Shown here: positions 57,055 to 64,000 of the stretch, piece by piece
How positions within the stretch are numbered: position 1 is the stretch's first letter
How the letters are laid out: each line of letters opens with the position of its first letter
Assembly (NCBI GenBank): GCA_025934485.1
Contig: JAICXX010000009.1
Span: 16,151-80,150 of the forward strand
Direction of reading: 5' to 3'
DNA: 64,000 bases
Origin: Chitinophagaceae bacterium
GTDB taxonomy: Bacteria > Bacteroidota > Bacteroidia > Chitinophagales > Chitinophagaceae
The notes under the pieces: model-generated
The model's input: only the letters and a program-made list of their open reading frames with translations
What the model was told of the DNA's origin: nothing
The model's database searches: none
Translations under genes and position numbers: made by a program

Positions 57055-59955
57055 ATGGACCTGAAAAAGGTATGTCGGGTGAAATCTCCGTGTGCTATGA
57101 TCTCGAAAAAAAATAAAAAAAATGCCCCGAAGGCCGACAGCAGTAGTGCAGGGGGTACTATTGTGAGAAGGTTGCTGATGTGCCTGGGTCTTTTCCTGAG
57201 CATAGCGGCGTCGGGACAAACCTATGTGGCGACGCCAATAAAGGATTACTCCGTTGTGCCCACCGGTGCGGACGAATTCAAGGTCGCGGTAACCCCAACT
57301 CCCCCGGCCGGAACCCAGATCTATATTACCTTTCAGGTGAACGGTTCATCCAGCCCGACCTCCATTGGGGCTGTCACTGATGCCACCGGCACCGCATACT
57401 TTTTTATAACGAACAATACCGCTGGAACCGTCTCGGTTACGGTGCAGGATGCCAACCTGACGCCGCAGACGAGCATCGATATGCATTTTATCGCAGCCCC
57501 CGGGCCGCCCGATCAGGGGCATAGCTATTTTACCGTCGCGACCGATAACCAGGATGCCGATGGCTCGTCACAGGATGTGGTCGAGGCTTTTCTTTTTGAC
57601 CAATACGGTAACCCCGTAAATGGCCCGAGTGATAACGCCTCCGTGACCTGGACCATACCCCCTTCGAACCCTACGGCTGCTTTTGTGCCCGCGGTCGGCG
57701 CCACTGCCACTGTTAACGGTTCGGGAACGGGAAGCATCCCGCTTACCGATACCAAGGCGGAATCCGTTCCCGTGACGGCCGTAGCCACCTACACGGTGGC
57801 AGGGGTAACGTCTACCTTCCCGCTTACGGACCAAATTGCCGCCGGACCGACCTTTGTCCAGCCGACGCCCGTTAATACGCCCGGCGTGAGCTATATTGTA
57901 ACGGTGGTCAGTCCGAATCCCGCCGACGGAAACGCTGAAGACGAAGTACAGGTATACGTTCAGGACCAAAGCGGTAAGGCCCTACCTAACGCTACGATCA
58001 ATTTTACCATTCCCGGCGTGCTTACTGTAGACCCGAGCTCAACCACTACGACCAATGGTGGCGGCATTGCAACATTGTATGTCAAGACCTTTACGGCGGG
58101 TTCCTACCAGATCTCGGCAACGGTGAACGGTTTACCCTTATACGACCGGAACAATAATGCCAATAACTATGTAACCGTAGTATTCTATAACCCACCGCCC
58201 TCGACGACGTTAAGTTATATTACCCCATTGATCCCATCCACGTCCGTAGGCGGCCAGGATGAAGTGGAGATACATTTGTCCAGCGCATCGGGTCCGTTGG
58301 TAGGCGCTACCGTGACACTCAACCCTCCCCCCGGGGTCACGGTGGTAACGCCCGGGCCATATGTAACGGACGCGAACGGCAACGTCGATGTTTATATCAC
58401 CAGCACGGTAGCCGGTTCTTATGATGTAGGTGCGACGTACCAGGACCCTGCCCCCGGCGGCTTGCTTTATACCCTCGATGACAAAGTTATTACGAGCCAG
58501 CCCTATTCGGTCATCACGTTTGTCGCCGGCGCCCCGGATCCCAAAAACAGCTATATCGTCGTTACGCAGGATGGCGCGACAGCAAACAACAGCGCCACGG
58601 ATATCGTGACGGCCTATTTGTATGATTCGTATGGCAACCCCATCAATGGCAGTTCCAATCCGACCCTTAACTGGGCGGTTTCGCCGACGATCCCGACCAT
58701 CCAGACGACGACATCCAGTGTCAACAGTAATGTTTATACGGTGGCCTATCAGAGCCCGACAAAGGGGGCCTACCAGGTAACACTGCAGGCCAATGGCGTT
58801 ACCATCAATGAACAAACCACCAATAATTCATACGTCACCATCCATTTCGTCGCCGGTCAGCCCGTGACGGGCGATCCCGGCGGCCCCAGTGACGGCGGCG
58901 ATCCCGGCGGCGGCAACCCCGGCAATGGCGGCAATCCTCCGCCCAACAACGGCGGAGGTGGAAATAATGGCGGCGGCGGCAACAATGGCGGCGGCGACCC
59001 GGGCACCAACAATGGTTTTACCGAGATCTACGTATGGTCTCAATATAACGATCGTCTGGCTGATGGCCAACACCAGGACAGCGTGTACGTATACGTCACC
59101 GACGCTGACAAGAACGCGGTCCCTGGGGTAGCCGTGACCTTCTATATCCAGCAACCTGGCGGCACGATCACCTCCGGCGAGCAGTGGACACCGAGTCAAA
59201 CAACCACTCCGATCACGGTGACCACGGGACCCGACGGCATCGCCCGGGCTGCAATGACGAGTACATCGCCAGGTTCGGTATGGGTATACGCTACTATAAT
59301 CGATCCGAAAACCGGCAACGCCGCGTTGGTAGCCAAAAGCGACGTCGAACTCGACTTCGTCACCAAACCTGACGTGACGAACATCCAAACCGCGCTCACG
59401 GTGATCGTCGGCGAAGCAATGGCCGACGGCACGCAACAGAACGTCGTCAAAGCCCACGTAGTCGATGTCGACGGTAACGTAATGGTGAATCAGCAGGTCT
59501 ACTTCGCTATCGACTCCGGCACCGGAACCATCGTCACCCCGCAGCCGGTGACAACAGATGGCAACGGCGATGCGTTCATCCAGATCACCAGCAAGACCGT
59601 AGGGTACGTGCTGATCACGGCGACCGTCGACAGCGAGAAGATCGTGTTCGGCAGCCCGGCACGGGTCTACTTTGCCATGATCAATATCTATGTACCACGG
59701 GCCTTTAGTCCGAATAACGATGGGACGAATGACCTCCTGAAACCGATACTGGTAGGGATCAGTACCTTCCACTATTTCAATGTCTATAACCGCTGGGGTA
59801 ACCTGATCTTCACTACCCAGGATCCAAACCAGGGCTGGGACGGTACCTTCAAAGGCGTGCCGCAGCCGGTAGAGACCTATCTGTGGATAGCCGAGGGGAT
59901 CGACGAGAACGGTCATAAGGTGGTGCAGAAGGGGATGACCAGCCTAGTCCGATAA
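57055..59955 (+). CDS. T9SS-exported surface protein with Big_1-like repeats and CHU_C C-terminus
   Basis: A large exported protein of about 966 residues. A signal peptide (LLMCLGLFLSIAASGQ) is followed by roughly seven Ig-like domains of the Big_1/invasin type; five lie before and two after a Gly/Asn/Pro-rich linker of about 45 residues (near 601-653). Repeat phrases recur, such as VEAFLFDQYGNPVNG, VTAYLYDSYGNPINGSSNP and VKAHVVDVDGNVMVNQ. The last 85 residues (VPRAFSPNNDGTNDLLKPIL, YFNVYNRWGNLIFTT, GWDGTFKG) are the gliding-motility-associated CHU_C domain, a type B sorting signal. Start candidates are 57055 (MDLKK) and 57097; the open frame before is not convincing. It probably acts as an adhesin or surface filament. 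Confidence 0.88.
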   Translation: MDLKKVCRVKSPCAMISKKNKKNAPKADSSSAGGTIVRRLLMCLGLFLSIAASGQTYVATPIKDYSVVPTGADEFKVAVTPTPPAGTQIYITFQVNGSSSPTSIGAVTDATGTAYFFITNNTAGTVSVTVQDANLTPQTSIDMHFIAAPGPPDQGHSYFTVATDNQDADGSSQDVVEAFLFDQYGNPVNGPSDNASVTWTIPPSNPTAAFVPAVGATATVNGSGTGSIPLTDTKAESVPVTAVATYTVAGVTSTFPLTDQIAAGPTFVQPTPVNTPGVSYIVTVVSPNPADGNAEDEVQVYVQDQSGKALPNATINFTIPGVLTVDPSSTTTTNGGGIATLYVKTFTAGSYQISATVNGLPLYDRNNNANNYVTVVFYNPPPSTTLSYITPLIPSTSVGGQDEVEIHLSSASGPLVGATVTLNPPPGVTVVTPGPYVTDANGNVDVYITSTVAGSYDVGATYQDPAPGGLLYTLDDKVITSQPYSVITFVAGAPDPKNSYIVVTQDGATANNSATDIVTAYLYDSYGNPINGSSNPTLNWAVSPTIPTIQTTTSSVNSNVYTVAYQSPTKGAYQVTLQANGVTINEQTTNNSYVTIHFVAGQPVTGDPGGPSDGGDPGGGNPGNGGNPPPNNGGGGNNGGGGNNGGGDPGTNNGFTEIYVWSQYNDRLADGQHQDSVYVYVTDADKNAVPGVAVTFYIQQPGGTITSGEQWTPSQTTTPITVTTGPDGIARAAMTSTSPGSVWVYATIIDPKTGNAALVAKSDVELDFVTKPDVTNIQTALTVIVGEAMADGTQQNVVKAHVVDVDGNVMVNQQVYFAIDSGTGTIVTPQPVTTDGNGDAFIQITSKTVGYVLITATVDSEKIVFGSPARVYFAMINIYVPRAFSPNNDGTNDLLKPILVGISTFHYFNVYNRWGNLIFTTQDPNQGWDGTFKGVPQPVETYLWIAEGIDENGHKVVQKGMTSLVR

Positions 59956-59989
59956 CAAAAAAACCAACGATACAAAATCCAATATCCAG

Positions 59990-60961
59990 ATGAGAAAGAT
60001 TTACACACTATTGATATTCCTCGCCGCCACGGGCCTCGCCCGCGGACAGGAGATCAATTTTTCGAGGGTGCAGGATATGACCATCTGGTACAACCAATCC
60101 CTGAAAACGGATAAACAGAACTCCCTCGACCTCAACTACCGCAGCGTCACCTTTGGCGGACAGATCGCCTACAATAGCGTCGCGGCCCTCTTCTCCATGC
60201 CGCTGGTGTCCAAAGCGGCGAAGGACAAACCCAACAGCGGCTATCTGAGCTTCAGCGCCGGCGCCGCTTCCGATAAGACGAACGACGGTATTCTCAACAA
60301 TGACCTCGGCACACTGGGCCTTTCCTATGCCGTGCCCCTGGGCCGTCATGAAACTTACCTTTCGGCAGGTTTCCAGGCGCAATATTATCAAAGCAATTTC
60401 AACGTAGCCGGCGTCACCGGCGCCTTCGGCGACCAGTTCAACAACTACGGCCCCATCGAAGGTGCACCCAGTATGGACAGGCTGGCCGCTGGCTGGTCCT
60501 ATGGCCACTTCAATCTCAATGCCGGCGTTTCGGTGTTCAGCAATGGCCTCCACGACAAATGGTATATCGGCGGTTCCATGATGCAGGTCAACCAGCCCTA
60601 TGCCTATAAGATCAAATCGGATTCCACACGGTTAAAGCCGATCGTCGGCATCCAGGGCGGCTATAAGTTCACGACAAAAGAAGACGATGAGATCGGGTTC
60701 TATATGGCCATGAACTGGGAAGGCCCGGCCTACCGTCACTATTATGAACTCATCTACACCAAGCCCATTCCGGGTGTCGCCGGCGGTGCGGCCGTAGGTG
60801 TAGGGCTTGGCTATCGCTACGATGATGCCCTGGTCCCCAATATCGAACTCCGGTATCAGAAGCTGACCCTGGGCGTATTATACGATGTAAATATTTCAAC
60901 AATAAGCGCGTCCGGCATTGCTCGTGATGGTCTGGAGATGGCGATAAAAATGGACTTTTAA
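59990..60961 (+). CDS. PorP/SprF family T9SS outer-membrane protein
   Basis: A 323-residue predicted beta-barrel with signal peptide (LLIFLAATGLARGQ) and the PorP/SprF pattern: INFSRVQDMTIWYNQSLKTD, NYRSVTFGGQIAYNSVAALF, and a C-terminal strand region ending IARDGLEMAIKMDF. SprF-type proteins hold or help export a cognate T9SS cargo with a type B signal. It follows the Ig-repeat protein by 34 nt and precedes the OmpA gene by 10 nt, so the three form an operon. Confidence 0.93.
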   Translation: MRKIYTLLIFLAATGLARGQEINFSRVQDMTIWYNQSLKTDKQNSLDLNYRSVTFGGQIAYNSVAALFSMPLVSKAAKDKPNSGYLSFSAGAASDKTNDGILNNDLGTLGLSYAVPLGRHETYLSAGFQAQYYQSNFNVAGVTGAFGDQFNNYGPIEGAPSMDRLAAGWSYGHFNLNAGVSVFSNGLHDKWYIGGSMMQVNQPYAYKIKSDSTRLKPIVGIQGGYKFTTKEDDEIGFYMAMNWEGPAYRHYYELIYTKPIPGVAGGAAVGVGLGYRYDDALVPNIELRYQKLTLGVLYDVNISTISASGIARDGLEMAIKMDF

Positions 60962-60971
60962 ACTAACCCCC

Positions 60972-62744
60972 ATGAAGAAGTTATTCATTTGTTTGTTTGG
61001 TTGTTTTCTGCTGGCCCTGACGACGGTCCGGGCGCAGGACACCGGAAATAAAGGAGCGGATTCCGTGATCCAGCTCGGTCCGGATACCACCACCCAAACG
61101 CCTGTACATAGCACGATCTCGCGCGATACGGCCCGGCAGGTCCCCGATACCGGATTCAGGTACCACGGTGACACCACTGCGGCGACAACCCCCGCAGGGA
61201 CGCTTGCGACGAGCCCCGCGACCCGCTCGATCGGCGACTCGACCACACCCGCGACGGCTTCGTCCACTGGCACCACGACGGATTCAACGAGTCCACAAAA
61301 AAAGACCCCGGACACGCTGATCACCCTCACCGACGCGCCCAATCCGCAAAGCACGGTGAGTAACGATACCCTCACGACAAAGAAGACGCAGGGCGGTCAT
61401 ACCATAGAGATAAAGACCGTAGGTGCGACCATCGATACGACGCAGGCAAAGGATCAGACCAGGACCGACCCGCCGGCAAACACCGCCGATCAGGCCAAGA
61501 CCGATCAGCAGCCCGGTGATCCCACCAGCCAGCAGGACAAATCCCAGGAGACGACGCATCGTCTCGACCCGCGCTGGTTCATCGGCGTCAAAGGACAGTT
61601 CCAGGATTTCGCTTTTCTCGAAAAGAACCGCGAAGGCTATCTGAGCAATGCGAATACGCTGCCGTTCTCGCAACGGGGCAACACGAGTGTCGCCCTTAGC
61701 GCCTATAAGAACCTTACCGGCAGACTTTCGGCCAGCGCCGATCTCGGATTGAGTTTCGGCCATGTGACCAGTAACGATGTCCTGATCAGCACGACGAAGA
61801 AAATGACCTTCAACCTGCTGAACGTAGCGCTTTACTATCATCTGCTGCCCGCGGCCTATCGGCTGCAGCCCTATGTCACCGTAGGCTTTAACGATATCAT
61901 CAACAACGGCTCTTATCCGTGTGTTCCCATGGGTGTCGGCGCCAAATTCAACAGCAAAAAAGTCATGGTCCTCGGCCAGGTAACCTACGGACAAAGCGTG
62001 TCGCATAGCATCGCCAGCACTACGATGTATTCGGTAGGCATTTATATCCCCATCAAGAGCAAGAAATACAAGAACCTCGATACCCTGGACACGACGCCGT
62101 ATAACCGCATGGATGCGAAGAAAAAGGATTCTACAGGCAAAAGCACCGTGATCAACAACATCTATGTCACTATCAATATGGACTCGATCCTCAAGGCCAA
62201 AGGCCTGCTGGATGACAATGGCAATCCCACCGCCGGCAACGGCAGGAGAGGGGGCCGTGACGATGGCGATGATGACGGCGACGACGCGGCAGCGCGTTCC
62301 CGCCGCCGTAAGAAACCGTTCAAGGACCTCGGGCTCGACGATTTCAGCGATGACGATTACAAGATCGATTCCGTCAACGGCAAACCGGTGATCCGTTTCG
62401 TAGTCTATTTCGAATTCAATGAATATGGGTTGAACAGCAGGGCGTTCGGCAGCATCGACAAGGTGATCCAACACCTCCGGCGGTCGCAGAACTTCTCCGT
62501 GGTGGATATCAAAGGTTACACCGATTCCGTGGGTTCCGATCCTTTTAACAATATGCTGTCGCGGAAACGCGCCAAGATGGTGTTCGACTATATGAACAGC
62601 CGGGGCGTCCCCACCAACATCATGAAGGCGCAGGCCTATGGCCGTGACAACCCGGTTGCCGACAACAGTGACCCCAATAAGGCCTGGCTGAACCGCCGCG
62701 CGGAGATCATCATTTATCGGAAATCGGACCTGGCAGAACAATAA
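60972..62744 (+). CDS. OmpA family protein of the T9SS module
   Basis: A 590-residue outer-membrane protein. A signal peptide (MKKLFICLFGCFLLALTTVR) is followed by about 180 residues rich in Thr, Asp and Gln, a membrane beta-barrel part (SLSFGHVTS-type strands around 190-370), a short Asp/Arg-rich stretch, and a C-terminal OmpA domain (about 470-585) with YFEFNEYGLNSRAFGSIDKV, VVDIKGYTDSVGSDPFNNML and RKRAKMVFDYMNSRGVP. The OmpA domain binds peptidoglycan and would anchor the complex to the cell wall. Confidence 0.9.
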   Translation: MKKLFICLFGCFLLALTTVRAQDTGNKGADSVIQLGPDTTTQTPVHSTISRDTARQVPDTGFRYHGDTTAATTPAGTLATSPATRSIGDSTTPATASSTGTTTDSTSPQKKTPDTLITLTDAPNPQSTVSNDTLTTKKTQGGHTIEIKTVGATIDTTQAKDQTRTDPPANTADQAKTDQQPGDPTSQQDKSQETTHRLDPRWFIGVKGQFQDFAFLEKNREGYLSNANTLPFSQRGNTSVALSAYKNLTGRLSASADLGLSFGHVTSNDVLISTTKKMTFNLLNVALYYHLLPAAYRLQPYVTVGFNDIINNGSYPCVPMGVGAKFNSKKVMVLGQVTYGQSVSHSIASTTMYSVGIYIPIKSKKYKNLDTLDTTPYNRMDAKKKDSTGKSTVINNIYVTINMDSILKAKGLLDDNGNPTAGNGRRGGRDDGDDDGDDAAARSRRRKKPFKDLGLDDFSDDDYKIDSVNGKPVIRFVVYFEFNEYGLNSRAFGSIDKVIQHLRRSQNFSVVDIKGYTDSVGSDPFNNMLSRKRAKMVFDYMNSRGVPTNIMKAQAYGRDNPVADNSDPNKAWLNRRAEIIIYRKSDLAEQ

Positions 62745-62766
62745 ACCACCTGATTTAAAAAAAAAT

Positions 62767-62802
62767 AACACAATTATGTCCCAATGTGGGATTAATTGTG
62801 TT
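62767..62802 (+). terminator. Hairpin after the OmpA gene
   Basis: AACACAATTA (62767-62776) pairs with TAATTGTGTT (62793-62802), and inside it TCCCA (62779-62783) with TGGGA (62787-62791). An A run precedes it. No T run follows, so it may be a transcript end, or an operator for the following small gene. Confidence 0.5.
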
Positions 62803-62851
62803 ATATTGCAAGTCAACCAAAATTGTAGAATAATTTAAAATCCATACATCC

Positions 62852-63085
62852 ATGATTAACCAAACCAACACAGCACTTTGGGGTCATCTTCCACACAACA
62901 TCAAGATCCGTCTCGTCGATGAATCCGGTAATTTTATAGATCCCCTGCAGATCAAAGAAGTAGATTATCTCTCCCGCTTCCAGAATAAAGCCGTGGTCAA
63001 TAAGGTCTACCATCAAATGCTTGCCGACAACCGTTCCGGCATCATCGAAGTCTATCAGGACAAGATTATCATTAAGGACAATTGA
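62852..63085 (+). CDS. Small hypothetical protein, unknown function
   Basis: A 77-residue frame starting MINQTNTALWGHLPHNIKIR. Not recognised. It has no signal or membrane segment and a mixed alpha/beta composition (IKIRLVDESGNFIDPLQIKE, GIIEVYQDKIIIKDN). It lies between the T9SS operon and the convergent LytTR regulator, with its stop 20 nt from that gene's end. Confidence 0.55.
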   Translation: MINQTNTALWGHLPHNIKIRLVDESGNFIDPLQIKEVDYLSRFQNKAVVNKVYHQMLADNRSGIIEVYQDKIIIKDN

Positions 63086-63104
63086 TCCGGCCCAAAGGCA
63101 AATT

Positions 63105-63794
63105 TTACCGTCTTCCCGTAATTTTCCCGATCTCTTGTGCATAGCCGCCGCCGATAGGCAGCTCCCGGTCCCCGATCCACACGGAATCGCGTTCGACCCG
63201 GCTGACCTTGTCGCTTGCGACGACATAGGATCGGTGTATCCGCACGAAATCGGCGGCCGGCAAAAGCGCTTCTGCCTCCGACATCGTAAGCCGGGATAAC
63301 AGTTTCTCCTCTTGTAACACGAACTGCATATAATTGCCTGTACTTTGTATGTACAGGATATCGCTTAGCCGTACCCGTACCTGTCCATAGCCCACCTTGA
63401 TAAAGACATGGTCGGGGCCCGGCGATGTTCCCCTTCTCAGCTCATACAGCTCATAGGCCTTATTACAGGCCTTTAAGAAGCGCGCCTGGCTAAAAGGCTT
63501 CAACAGATAATCTATCGCATCCAGCTCGAAGCTTTGCACCGCATGCTCGCTATACGCCGTGGTGAAGATCACCATGGGCTTGCCCGGGAGGCTCCGGATG
63601 AACTCGATGCCCGAGATATCCGGCATCTTGATGTCCAGGAACAAGAGGTCGATATGGTCCTGCTGAAGCCGCTTGGCGGCCTCGAAGGCATCGGTATAGA
63701 CGCCTGCGATCTCCAGGAACCCGATCTTCGCCGCCAGCGTCTTGATGATCTCCAGCGCGATGGGCTCGTCGTCTATGGCTATAGCTTTGATCAT
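63105..63794 (-). CDS. LytTR-type response regulator
   Basis: A 229-residue regulator. A receiver domain (about 1-115) carries AIAIDDEP, phospho-acceptor Asp54 in LLFLDIKMPDISGIEF, FTTAYSEHAVQSF and the Lys of YLLKPFSQARF; a LytTR DNA-binding domain (about 130-229) shows VRVRLSDILYIQSTGNYMQF and FVRIHRSYVVASDKVSRVER. Its start overlaps the stop of the upstream sensor kinase as ATGA, so the two are one operon. The target genes are unknown. Confidence 0.94.
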   Translation of the reverse strand: MIKAIAIDDEPIALEIIKTLAAKIGFLEIAGVYTDAFEAAKRLQQDHIDLLFLDIKMPDISGIEFIRSLPGKPMVIFTTAYSEHAVQSFELDAIDYLLKPFSQARFLKACNKAYELYELRRGTSPGPDHVFIKVGYGQVRVRLSDILYIQSTGNYMQFVLQEEKLLSRLTMSEAEALLPAADFVRIHRSYVVASDKVSRVERDSVWIGDRELPIGGGYAQEIGKITGRR

Positions 63795-64000
63795 GGTTGC
63801 AAGGTAAGCTGTACGAAGAATTCTTTTTCGTCCTGGTGCATATAGAATTCGTGGCGGTTGGGATAGAGGAGCTTCAGCCGGTGCAGCACATTCTTCAGCC
63901 CGATACCGCTCCGCGTCTTTTCCGGGTCATCGCCTTTGCGGGCATGAACGCTGTTGCGGATCTCGAAAAGGATGCGATTGCCCTCGTTGTAAAGATGCAG
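63791..64000 (-). CDS. LytS-type sensor histidine kinase, C-terminal fragment
   Basis: Only the last 69 residues are in the window. They include the ATPase-domain pieces FEIRNSVHARKGDDPEK, GIGLKNVLHRLKLLYPNRHE and a final FFVQLTLQP, as in the HATPase of LytS/YehU-type kinases whose partner is a LytTR regulator. The stop overlaps the regulator start (ATGA at 63791-63794). The sensing and dimerisation parts lie beyond 64000. Confidence 0.9.
   Translation of the reverse strand: MHLYNEGNRILFEIRNSVHARKGDDPEKTRSGIGLKNVLHRLKLLYPNRHEFYMHQDEKEFFVQLTLQP

Noticed and set aside
1..64000. CRISPR arrays, insertion sequences, prophage, rRNA and tRNA genes
   Set aside because: None seen by reading: no regularly spaced identical repeats, no transposase or phage proteins, and no tRNA-like or rRNA-like sequence recognised.

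Overview
The window is chromosomal DNA of a fairly GC-rich Bacteroidota, most likely a soil- or plant-associated Chitinophagaceae. This is an inference from gene content: a SusC/SusD pair, a type IX secretion (T9SS) cargo with a gliding-motility-type C-terminus next to PorP/SprF and OmpA proteins, a TamB/lipoprotein-TamL pair, several Bacteroidota-only families (DUF4252, DUF4142), LytTR-type two-component genes, and A-rich leaders with few Shine-Dalgarno sites. I saw no rRNA, tRNA, CRISPR array, insertion sequence or prophage.

Layout. 1-2,030: stress genes on the minus strand (DUF3175 fragment, ferritin-like DUF892 protein with charged tails, KGG-repeat protein). 2,185-9,883: alpha-glucan/trehalose block with four GH13 enzymes (GlgX, TreZ, two alpha-glucosidase-like proteins). 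9,939-12,301: DinB-like, XdhC-like and DUF72 proteins. 12,566-27,756: a pectin utilisation locus of eight co-directional genes (SusC, SusD, CE12 acetylesterase, PL10-CE8 fusion, GH28, Gfo/Idh/MocA oxidoreductase, CE8-GH105 three-part fusion, UxaC). Its genes mostly overlap by 4 nt or nearly touch. Together they bind and import pectin fragments, remove acetyl and methyl esters, cut the backbone, open unsaturated rhamnogalacturonan ends and isomerise the released uronate.

28,079-34,571: membrane, stress and DNA-maintenance genes (small lipoprotein, acidic protein, MscS channel, topoisomerase IB, AI-2E/PerM protein, a 48-residue membrane protein, BrkB/YihY, Ku). 34,628-43,431: rpoN divergent from tamB-tamL. 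43,550-46,205: ferritin-like DUF2383, small unknowns, a split-barrel flavoprotein-like protein and a DUF4142 lipoprotein. 46,314-50,486: FtsX/MacB-type permease and a secreted amidase on the minus strand. 50,576-52,683: ECF sigma factor, likely anti-sigma factor and two DUF4252 proteins. 52,922-56,687: a lone receiver domain, a Tat-type Gfo/Idh/MocA protein, and an SDR overlapped by a nucleoid-associated (NdpA-type) gene. 57,055-62,744: a T9SS surface protein with repeated Ig-like domains, its PorP/SprF partner and an OmpA protein. 62,852-64,000: a small orphan gene and a LytTR regulator with the end of its sensor kinase.

The signals most worth following are non-coding. About 100 nt upstream of susC there is a structured element with two mutually exclusive stems. 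A 20-bp motif with a LacI-operator-like core sits next to it and recurs in front of the second half of the pectin locus. The T9SS operon has a structured leader with a possible leader peptide, and terminator-like hairpins lie just upstream of the topoisomerase IB gene and of a 49-residue gene.
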